Source: an uncultured Ruminococcus sp. (GTDB lineage: Bacteria > Bacillota > Clostridia > Oscillospirales > Ruminococcaceae). Taken from it: a stretch of DNA of 5,416 nucleotides. Below are positions 1-5,416 of this stretch, piece by piece (positions within the stretch are counted from its first letter, which is position 1; each line of letters opens with the position of its first letter). The translations under genes were made by a program, and so were the position numbers. The stretch covers positions 1 to 5,416 of the forward strand of contig CAMWWG010000084.1 of NCBI GenBank assembly GCA_947177935.1. The letters run 5' to 3'. Below the pieces are notes generated by a model. It did not search any database. It had not been told where the DNA came from and saw only the letters and a list, made by a program, of their open reading frames with translations.

Positions 1-167
1 TACCAGGGGCGTTCCTGGGCGGTGCTGTTTTCTGTCTGTTCTGTGATTTATTAGCTAGGAATCTATTTGCACCGACGGAGCTGAGCATCAGCACTGTAAC
101 GGCATTATTCGGCGCACCTGTCGTCATCTGGATCATGCTGCACAGAGAGAAAGGCAAAAATCTATGA
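1..167 (+). CDS. FecCD/BtuC-family ABC importer permease, C-terminal fragment (5' end outside window)
   Basis: This is the tail of an inner-membrane permease that imports an iron-siderophore, haem or cobalamin-type compound. The frame is open from base 3 to the TGA at 165-167 and encodes about 54 residues. Seen directly: a hydrophobic stretch (GAFLGGAVFCLFCDLLA), then an APTELSISTVTALFGAPVVI segment and a final membrane helix followed by a basic tail (HREKGKNL). The pattern of a polar 'P-E-L-x-x-x-x-x-T-A-L-x-G-A-P' turn before the last helix is the hallmark of FecCD-family C-termini. The stop overlaps the start of the downstream ATPase by four bases (ATGA), implying translational coupling and a two-subunit transporter. 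The substrate cannot be told from this fragment, and no binding protein is in view. Confidence 0.9.
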   Translation, partial: PGAFLGGAVFCLFCDLLARNLFAPTELSISTVTALFGAPVVIWIMLHREKGKNL

Positions 168-1267
168 ATCAAAATCTGATCAAATTACAGGCACAGCATG
201 TCAACTTTGGCTACGGCAAAAAAATTATCCTGAAAAATCTCTCTTTTGAGCTACATGCCGGAGAAATTCTGACACTGATCGGTGCAAACGGTGCAGGAAA
301 ATCCACAATCCTGAAAACAATTGCCAAACAGCTCCGGACTGTTTCCGGTGTGATGTATCTGAACCAGAAAAATTTGCAGAAAATCCCGGAAAAAGCACTT
401 GCCCGGGAATTATCTGTCTTTCTGACGCAAAGAATTGATCCGGAATTGATGACATGCGAGGATGTCGTTGCATCCGGACGTTATCCGTATACGGGCAGAT
501 TAGGAATTTTATCCGAACAGGATAAACAAAAGATACAAGAGGCACTGGAATTAGTCCATGCTCTTGAATTTCGGCAGACGGCATTTCACCAGATCAGCGA
601 CGGACAAAGACAAAGAATCATGCTTGCAAGGGCCGTCTGTCAAGAACCGGAAGTATTATTACTGGATGAACCGACTTCATTTCTGGATCTGAAACATAAA
701 TTAGAATTATTAGCTCTGATCCAGAAATTAACCAGAGAAAAGCAGATTGCTGTCATGCTGTCCCTGCATGAACTGGATCTTGCTCAGAAAGTCTCCGACC
801 GAATTCTTTGCGTGTCCGGGGATGTCTGCCGGATCGGCACACCGGAAGAGATCTTCACAGATCAGAATATCCGGGATCTGTATCAAATCCAATCCGGGAG
901 CTATTCCGTCCTGACCGGATCACCCGAATTAGCCAGACCGGAGGGAGAACCTGAAATTTTTGTCATCGGCGGTGCAGGTTCGGGCATTCCTGTCTATCAT
1001 CAATTGCAGAGAAAACACATTCCGTTTGCGGCAGGTGTTCTGCATCTTCATGATCTGGATTATCCGTCAGCGAGTGCTTTAGCCATGCAGGTTATCACAG
1101 AACAGGATTTTGAACCAATTTCAGACTTGAAAATTAATCAGGCATTGCAAATTATGCAGACTTGCAGATCAGTGATCTGTACTGTAAAACAGTTTGGGAG
1201 CATGAATGCCGGCAATCAAATTTTACTGAAAAAAGCTATAGAAACAGGAAAACTCACAGAGATCTGA
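164..1267 (+). CDS. ABC importer ATPase (FecE/BtuD/FhuC type) with C-terminal extension domain
   Basis: A cytoplasmic ATPase that powers the permease encoded just upstream; the family takes up iron-siderophores, haem or cobalamin. Seen in the 367 residues: Walker A GANGAGKS (40-47), Q-loop Q89, signature ISDGQ (144-148, a variant of LSGGQ), Walker B VLLLDE (164-169), D-loop SFLD (172-175) and switch H202. The ATPase core ends near residue 250, the usual family length. Residues about 260-367 are extra: they begin with FVIGGAGSG (266-274), a Rossmann-like glycine loop, followed by an AAGVLHLHDLDY motif (near 309-320). Such tails occur on some clostridial and archaeal iron-complex ATPases, from memory; their role is unknown to me, and a regulatory nucleotide- or ligand-sensing part is inference. 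The start ATG overlaps the permease stop, with a modest GAGAAAGG ribosome site at 147-154. The stop lies in a terminator loop. Confidence 0.93.
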   Translation: MNQNLIKLQAQHVNFGYGKKIILKNLSFELHAGEILTLIGANGAGKSTILKTIAKQLRTVSGVMYLNQKNLQKIPEKALARELSVFLTQRIDPELMTCEDVVASGRYPYTGRLGILSEQDKQKIQEALELVHALEFRQTAFHQISDGQRQRIMLARAVCQEPEVLLLDEPTSFLDLKHKLELLALIQKLTREKQIAVMLSLHELDLAQKVSDRILCVSGDVCRIGTPEEIFTDQNIRDLYQIQSGSYSVLTGSPELARPEGEPEIFVIGGAGSGIPVYHQLQRKHIPFAAGVLHLHDLDYPSASALAMQVITEQDFEPISDLKINQALQIMQTCRSVICTVKQFGSMNAGNQILLKKAIETGKLTEI

Positions 1268-1286
1268 AAAATCTCTGTGAGTTTTT
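1249..1286. terminator. Bidirectional rho-independent terminator between convergent operons
   Basis: AACTCACAGAGAT (1251-1263) is perfectly complementary to ATCTCTGTGAGTT (1271-1283), a 13-bp stem that extends to 15 bp through A-T pairs. The loop is 7 nt (1264-1270). On the plus strand the stem runs into a T-tract (1282-1286) ending the import operon. On the minus strand the same hairpin, 9 nt beyond the permease stop, is followed by four Ts (complement of 1249-1252). The plus-strand stem covers the last codons of the ATPase, and its TGA stop sits in the loop. Confidence 0.88.
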
Positions 1287-1291
1287 ATTGA

Positions 1292-2116
1292 TTATTTCAA
1301 GTCTTTCTTCTCAAATCGTTTCATACCTGAAAGAAATGATATTAGGATCATCATACAGGAAGATACTATCATTCTGGGCAGATGTTCCGCTGACATATAG
1401 GTAATTTGCCAAGCCTGACCTGATGGAAGAAAATCATAAAGTATTTCCAAAAATGTACGGTAAATGCCCTTAGGATAGTGGGGATTTTCTCCATAAATAT
1501 GCTCGGTTACTCCATTTTCTGTGATAACACGAAATGTTTCCGCAGGAAGTTTCAGATTCTGCCCGGTGATGATTCCAATATAGATCACAATCAGCATCAC
1601 AAATAGTGTCAGGGCAGTTCCGGCAGTTCGTTTCTGCATGACAGTTATCAACATACAGTAGACAGAAATACATGCGGATATACAAAGGATTCCACTTGTC
1701 AAATACAGCACAAGCACACCGGTAGTTCTTTCAAAATCTCCTAGTAACATCAAATCAAGCAATGTAGAAGGGATCACATACGCCAGACACATTGTCATTC
1801 CTGCAATCAGACAAGTTAAGAATTGTGACGTATAAACATCAGCCCTGCTGTGTCCTACGGATAATTTATTACGTACCGTTCCGTTGTCATATTCCTCTGC
1901 ACAGAACACACAGCATAGAAAAGCCGTCATGATACATACAGGGATGATATAGCCACCGAATAACTTATCCGAACTGGATAATTGTGCATATTTCACCGTC
2001 TCAGAATACTGTTGAATAGGTGCGACAATGCCATAGATCAGCATAACAGATACACCAAACAGAAACAAAATGTGTTTCCGGAGCCTTGCCAGGTCGGCAG
2101 ATAATAATCTATTCAT
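1292..2116 (-). CDS. ABC-2 type transporter permease (partner of the BcrA-like ATPase)
   Basis: A membrane subunit of an exporter or membrane-clearing pump, encoded directly after its ATPase. The 274 residues show about six hydrophobic helices: near 15-33, 54-73, 97-120, 133-158, 165-184 and 247-264, with a hydrophilic loop of about 60 residues between helices 5 and 6 (185-246). After helix 2 comes CAEEYDNGTVRNKLSVGHSR (72-91), the conserved cytoplasmic E-x-x-x-G-T-x-R-N-K-L-x-x-G-x-S-R motif of ABC-2 permeases that is thought to contact the ATPase. It belongs with peptide-antibiotic (bacitracin, lantibiotic) self-protection and resistance permeases by layout and size; the actual substrate is unknown. 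Only 6 nt separate it from the ATPase stop, and its ribosome site lies inside the ATPase 3' end. It is the last gene of the minus-strand operon and ends 5 bases before the shared hairpin. Confidence 0.88.
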   Translation of the reverse strand: MNRLLSADLARLRKHILFLFGVSVMLIYGIVAPIQQYSETVKYAQLSSSDKLFGGYIIPVCIMTAFLCCVFCAEEYDNGTVRNKLSVGHSRADVYTSQFLTCLIAGMTMCLAYVIPSTLLDLMLLGDFERTTGVLVLYLTSGILCISACISVYCMLITVMQKRTAGTALTLFVMLIVIYIGIITGQNLKLPAETFRVITENGVTEHIYGENPHYPKGIYRTFLEILYDFLPSGQAWQITYMSAEHLPRMIVSSCMMILISFLSGMKRFEKKDLK

Positions 2117-2122
2117 ACTATC

Positions 2123-3058
2123 TTATCTCCCCTCCCCTTGTCTTTCTGTATGATCTGCATTTTCTATCAGTGAAATATAGAAGCTTTCCAGATTTCTTTC
2201 TTGTTCTTTCACAGAAATAATTTCACATGTTTCTTCAGAAAGTTCTTGCACAAGCTGTGTGATATTCAGCTTTGTGTCAATTTCAGCCGTCCGGCTGTCA
2301 ATGATCCTGTATGTTATATTTTTATGATCCAGAATCTTTGTCAGCGCCTGGAGATCGGTCACTGTGATCCGCATACAGGACTGACAGGAAGCTTCCAGCT
2401 CCTCCGCACGCATTTCACAGAGCATACGCCCGTTGTCAATAAATCCGTAATGTGTCGCAAGTTTAGATAATTCTTCCAGAATATGACTGGAAATCAGTAC
2501 TGTGATCTTTTGTTCACGATTTAATTTTAAAATCAGATTTCGGATTTCAATAATCCCCTGTGGGTCAAGTCCGTTGATTGGCTCATCCAGTACCAGAAAA
2601 TCAGGATTTCCGCAAAGCGCAATTGCAATTCCTAAACGTTGCCGCATACCAAGAGAAAAATTTCGGACTTTCTTTTTTTCTGTGTGTTCCAATCCCACCA
2701 GTTTCAGCAATTCCTGTAATCCGTCAAAATCCGGTATTCCTAAAATCCTGTACTGCTGTTTCAGATTGTCCACGGCTGTCATGTCAGGATATATAGATGG
2801 TGTTTCTACAACCGATCCCATTTTTCTGCGTGATTCAGAGATTGCTTTGTTCGTATTTCTGATGCCGTACAGCTCAAATTCTCCGCTGGTGGGATGTTGC
2901 AATCCGCATATGATGCGGATCAGTGTCGTCTTACCCGCACCATTTCTTCCAACGAACCCATAGATAGAACCTTTTGGCACATGCATCGTCAGACCATTCA
3001 GAGCCTTGAATTGTTTGTAATATTTGCAGATTGCATTTGTTTTCAGAATATCATCCAT
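2123..3058 (-). CDS. ABC transporter ATPase, BcrA / lantibiotic-immunity type
   Basis: The energy-coupling subunit of the exporter formed with the downstream permease. From the ATG at 3058 it is 311 residues. Seen: Walker A GRNGAGKT (37-44), ETPSIYP (85-91), signature FSLGMRQR (134-141), Walker B FLVLDE (154-159), D-loop NGLD (162-165) and switch H192. E85 replaces the usual Q-loop glutamine; this 'E-loop' is known from lantibiotic-immunity LanF proteins and BcrA-like ATPases, supporting a role against membrane-active peptides. The tail of about 90 residues beyond the ATPase core is also usual for this family. I chose ATG 3058 over the in-frame TTG at 3064 because the GGGTGG ribosome site ends directly against the TTG but sits 6 nt from the ATG. 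Substrate specificity is inferred, not shown. Confidence 0.93.
   Translation of the reverse strand: MDDILKTNAICKYYKQFKALNGLTMHVPKGSIYGFVGRNGAGKTTLIRIICGLQHPTSGEFELYGIRNTNKAISESRRKMGSVVETPSIYPDMTAVDNLKQQYRILGIPDFDGLQELLKLVGLEHTEKKKVRNFSLGMRQRLGIAIALCGNPDFLVLDEPINGLDPQGIIEIRNLILKLNREQKITVLISSHILEELSKLATHYGFIDNGRMLCEMRAEELEASCQSCMRITVTDLQALTKILDHKNITYRIIDSRTAEIDTKLNITQLVQELSEETCEIISVKEQERNLESFYISLIENADHTERQGEGR
2127..2137 (-). promoter_or_regulatory. Ribosome binding site of the ABC-2 permease, inside the ATPase coding end
   Basis: Read on the minus strand the sequence is GGGGAGGGGAG, ending 10 nt before the permease ATG at 2116. It overlaps the last codons of the ATPase (encoding the QGEGR tail), so the two genes are probably translationally coupled. 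Confidence 0.7.
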
Positions 3059-3064
3059 GAACAA

Positions 3065-3070
3065 CCACCC
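3065..3070 (-). promoter_or_regulatory. Ribosome binding site that decides the ATPase start
   Basis: The minus strand reads AAGGGTGG followed by TTGTTC and then ATG. Spacing of 6 nt fits the ATG at 3058; the upstream TTG at 3064 would have no spacer at all and is therefore unlikely. Confidence 0.65.
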
Positions 3071-3095
3071 TTTTCCATCCCTGTGCGTTTTTTAA

Positions 3096-3704
3096 TTATA
3101 GATATGTGAATAAAAGTAATCCTGTATAGGCAACTATTCCAAGTATAGTTATGATTCCATAAGAAAGTAAATTTTTTGTTTTAACAACATTTTTTCCGTT
3201 AATAACAAGATACAGTATCATACCAATGATTATTTTCATAATCACTGCTGGTACCATGTGCAAATAACCCGAAATATGCAGAAGATTATCAATTCCCTCA
3301 GCAGTAAAAACAGCAGGAAGAAGATTCATACCACAGTATTTTAGTTTACTGTCTTCTTGATTGGCAAAATACGCACCAATACCGAAAATGCTTCCTGCCA
3401 AAAGTGCAATTACTGACCACATTAATGCACCTTCTGTCATGCAAAACGGATGATGGTTGTGTATTGCTTCAAAAATATAGTATCCATAAACACAGCCTAA
3501 CAAGCAAATAATTGTAGTAAGCATGGAATTCAGTTTATTTTCTTTTATAAAAAAACTGAACAAAAATGCAGGAATGAGCCAAACAGCTCCCGAATTAGCC
3601 AAAAAATTCAGATTAACCGGAAGACATGCTTGTCCTAACAGTGTGAGTACACCAACAATGAAACCAATGATAATCGCTGAACTATATTTTTTCATGATGC
3701 TCAT
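3096..3704 (-). CDS. Polytopic membrane protein, DUF6518-like, function unknown
   Basis: A 202-residue integral membrane protein with about six hydrophobic helices: near 8-28, 39-53, 60-80, 91-114, 149-168 and 178-201, plus a weaker one around 127-135. The most distinctive segment is LLGQACLPVNLNFLANSGAV (22-41), followed by WLIPAF; the GQ-x-x-LP ... LANSG-x-x-W pattern reminds me of DUF6518 membrane proteins, a memory-based match. There is no catalytic motif, signal peptidase site or ATPase feature. It starts one base after the kinase stop (TAA-A-ATG) and lies 37 nt before the ATPase, so it is co-transcribed with both. An accessory role in sensing or transport is inference. GC content is about 34% by hand count over 3121-3704, clearly below the kinase gene, which suggests a separate origin or different constraints. 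A second ATG at 3695 is an alternative start. Confidence 0.8.
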   Translation of the reverse strand: MSIMKKYSSAIIIGFIVGVLTLLGQACLPVNLNFLANSGAVWLIPAFLFSFFIKENKLNSMLTTIICLLGCVYGYYIFEAIHNHHPFCMTEGALMWSVIALLAGSIFGIGAYFANQEDSKLKYCGMNLLPAVFTAEGIDNLLHISGYLHMVPAVIMKIIIGMILYLVINGKNVVKTKNLLSYGIITILGIVAYTGLLLFTYL

Positions 3705-3705
3705 T

Positions 3706-5416
3706 TTAACAACCCACCTCCATGATACCTATATTTTGCTGTTCTTGTTCCGGCAGATCAATGCTGACTTTGAATAAATCACCATCAATATGCAGATTCA
3801 GTTCGCCGTTATGCAGATTGATAAAACTCTGTGCGATGGATAAACCCAGACCGCTCCCCTCTGTGTTCCGGGATCTGTCACCACGGATGAAACGTTCCAT
3901 CAAAGCGTCTGACGAGATATTTAATTCTGTATTGGAAATATTTCTCAGCGTGATGAAAATTCTGTGATTTTCAGAATACGCATTCAGATAGACTCTCGTA
4001 TGCGGCATTGCATATTTACAGATATTCCCGAAAAGATTATCTACAGCCCGCCATAATAGTCTGCCGTCGCCCAGGACTGTCAGAGAATGCTCCGTGATGT
4101 TGCTGACTAATTGCAAATCTTTCTGCTCGAACCGTTCGGAGTATTCGCCGATTAACTGCTCTAACAAGACTTTCATATCCATGATTTCTTTTTGTGTTTT
4201 GGTTGTTCCGGCGGTCGCCTTGGATGCCTCCAGGACATCTTCTGTTAATTTCCGGAGTCTTGCGGATTGCTTTGTCAGTACGCCGATATATTCCGCTGCC
4301 TTTTCATCCTGAATATTTAATTTAGATAACAAATCTGTATAATTAATAATTGAAGTAAGAGGTGTGCGGATATCATGGGAAACATTGGCAATTAATTCCG
4401 TTTTGAACATTTCGCTTTTTAATCTGTCCGAAACGGCTTTGTTCATGCCATCGCTGATGCTGTTCAGATTCTCTGCGTGTTTCCGGAATACACCAAACAA
4501 GCGTTTTGTGTTGATTTTTTCTTCGAGTTTGCCGTCTGCGAGATTTTGTCCGCCGGATTCCAGTAAGTGGAGCTGATACACGACCAGGATCGTCCCGGCA
4601 ATGCCGTCCGCCCACATCATGATTTTTAAAAACCAGCCGAATCCTTCCCGTTCTTCTATGAGAACAACGGCAAAGAAATCCAGGAGAAACGTCCCGACGG
4701 CGAAAATCCCGGCTTTCCAGACAAACGGCAGATACTCCAGTAATTTCGGCGCATGTCTGGTGCGATTCCGGACTCTCCCAGTCAGATTCCGGGACAGTTT
4801 CCGGATCAGGGCAAACATTTTATATAACACATTATTTGTCAGGATTGTCTTTGTCCGGATTCGGGTTGCCGTTGACATGCAGAACCAGAGCAAAATAAAA
4901 CTCAGGAACATCAGTCCAGCGGCAATCAAGATAATTTGCTCCCAGCCTGTGCATTCATCCATCACGAGCAGACCGAAAATTCCGGCACAAACTAGGCAGA
5001 CCGTGAATAAATCGTAGGGGATTTTTTCAAAAATCGTCCCGGAAGGTTCTTCCTGATTGGTGTGATACCCTGCGGAGGAAACGGCGAACAGAAAACAGGT
5101 GATACAGAGCAGGAACGCCAGCACCGTCATTACAGGAATTGCATAACGGTAACGATACGCAAGCGCTGTATACTGCTGTGCGGATTTATAATAATCATCT
5201 ACGGTCAACTCCGCCTTGACATATCCCACGATATAATGCGTAGAGATATCCTCCGGCTCGGAGATTTTCACATGATAATAATTTTCGTAATTATTATTAT
5301 AATTATTATAGTCGGACGCATAGTCTGCCGGATAGGATGCTATCAAAGAAAATTCTTCCGGATAACAGGCAATATACTGACTGACAGGGAGCATTGCCGG
5401 CGTGTCTGTATTATAA
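3706..5416 (-). CDS. Membrane sensor histidine kinase (5' end outside window)
   Basis: The sensor of a two-component system, autophosphorylating and passing phosphate to a response regulator that is not in view. Numbered from the ATG at 5394: an outward-facing region (1-83), helices near 84-108, 128-146, 152-173, 224-246 and 254-276, a linker, a HisKA domain with NVSHDIRTPLTS (acceptor H340), then a HATPase domain with N-box DNLFGNICKYA (452-462), ERFIRGD (500-506) and G2 box EGSGLGLSIAQ (512-522). The classic G1 D-x-G-x-G is absent; the matching strand reads ITLRNIS, as I recall for related clostridial kinases. The ATG at 5394 is probably not the true start: the frame stays open to base 5416, no ribosome site precedes it, and a first membrane helix ahead of the extracellular region would be expected. 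It is the first visible gene of the operon with the ABC exporter, which suggests the kinase controls or is informed by that pump. Confidence 0.92.
   Translation of the reverse strand, partial: YNTDTPAMLPVSQYIACYPEEFSLIASYPADYASDYNNYNNNYENYYHVKISEPEDISTHYIVGYVKAELTVDDYYKSAQQYTALAYRYRYAIPVMTVLAFLLCITCFLFAVSSAGYHTNQEEPSGTIFEKIPYDLFTVCLVCAGIFGLLVMDECTGWEQIILIAAGLMFLSFILLWFCMSTATRIRTKTILTNNVLYKMFALIRKLSRNLTGRVRNRTRHAPKLLEYLPFVWKAGIFAVGTFLLDFFAVVLIEEREGFGWFLKIMMWADGIAGTILVVYQLHLLESGGQNLADGKLEEKINTKRLFGVFRKHAENLNSISDGMNKAVSDRLKSEMFKTELIANVSHDIRTPLTSIINYTDLLSKLNIQDEKAAEYIGVLTKQSARLRKLTEDVLEASKATAGTTKTQKEIMDMKVLLEQLIGEYSERFEQKDLQLVSNITEHSLTVLGDGRLLWRAVDNLFGNICKYAMPHTRVYLNAYSENHRIFITLRNISNTELNISSDALMERFIRGDRSRNTEGSGLGLSIAQSFINLHNGELNLHIDGDLFKVSIDLPEQEQQNIGIMEVGC
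3716..3721 (-). promoter_or_regulatory. Ribosome binding site of the DUF6518-like gene within the kinase 3' end
   Basis: The minus strand reads GGAGGT, 11 nt before the ATG at 3704 and inside the codons for the kinase C-terminal MEVGC. With the stop and start only one base apart, ribosomes finishing the kinase could restart here. Confidence 0.7.
5275..5310 (-). repeat. AT-rich low-complexity tract encoding a Tyr/Asn run in the kinase sensor region
   Basis: Imperfect TAT/AAT triplets encode YNNYNNNYENYY (residues 29-40 counted from ATG 5394). The tract keeps frame and lies in the predicted extracytoplasmic part. It is composed almost only of A and T, unlike the surrounding GC-richer kinase sequence, and could vary in length by slippage. 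Confidence 0.75.

Noticed and set aside
225..584. Open frame of 119 codons on the minus strand opposite the import ATPase
   Set aside because: It is a shadow of a gene with all ABC motifs intact; the antisense product has no recognisable family pattern.
2502..2963. Open frame of 153 codons on the plus strand opposite the BcrA-like ATPase
   Set aside because: The opposite strand encodes clear Walker A, signature and Walker B motifs; this frame is an antisense shadow.
3059..3095. Short gap before the ATPase considered as an internal promoter or small RNA
   Set aside because: Only 37 nt, mainly A-runs and a ribosome site, with no hairpin and no paired -35/-10 elements.
4757..4861. Repeated TTCCGG/ATTCCGG words that looked like possible operator or repeat units
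   Set aside because: They are irregularly spaced, lie in the kinase coding sequence, and follow from frequent CGG/CGGAA arginine and glutamate codons in a basic stretch.
4601..5017. Open frame of 138 codons on the plus strand opposite the kinase
   Set aside because: Basic, Arg/Pro-rich antisense product lying fully within the well-supported kinase gene, with no convincing ribosome site or family.

Overview
The window looks like chromosomal DNA from a low-to-mid GC Gram-positive bacterium of the Clostridia (a Lachnospiraceae-like gut Firmicute is my inference). The reasons are the AT-leaning base composition, tightly packed genes with GGAGG-type ribosome binding sites, and protein families typical of that group. 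No IS element, CRISPR array, tRNA or rRNA is visible. Two operons converge on one shared terminator.

Left part, plus strand (1-1267): the last codons of a FecCD/BtuC-type permease overlap by ATGA with an ATPase of the FecE/BtuD/FhuC type. Together they are the inner-membrane end of an importer for an iron-siderophore, haem or cobalamin-like compound. The ATPase carries about 100 extra C-terminal residues with a glycine-rich nucleotide-binding-like motif. The operon ends at a perfect hairpin (about 1249-1286) that contains the stop codon of the ATPase in its loop and also serves the opposing operon.

Right part, minus strand, read from 5416 down to 1292: a sensor histidine kinase (5' end outside the window), a small polytopic membrane protein (DUF6518-like), an ABC ATPase of the BcrA/lantibiotic-immunity type, and an ABC-2 permease. 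Gaps are 1, 37 and 6 nt, so this is one transcription unit. The likely logic is a stress or antimicrobial-peptide sensing module: the kinase, with a response regulator probably just upstream and out of view, senses a signal at the envelope, and the ATPase plus permease pump or expel a peptide-like compound from the membrane. The small membrane protein may be an accessory subunit and is clearly AT-richer than its neighbours.

Every base is accounted for by these genes and short intergenic gaps; no gene-free stretch exceeds 40 bases. I found no clearly undescribed system. The most interesting points are the C-terminal extension of the import ATPase, the DUF6518-like gene inserted between kinase and transporter, and the stop codon inside the bidirectional terminator.
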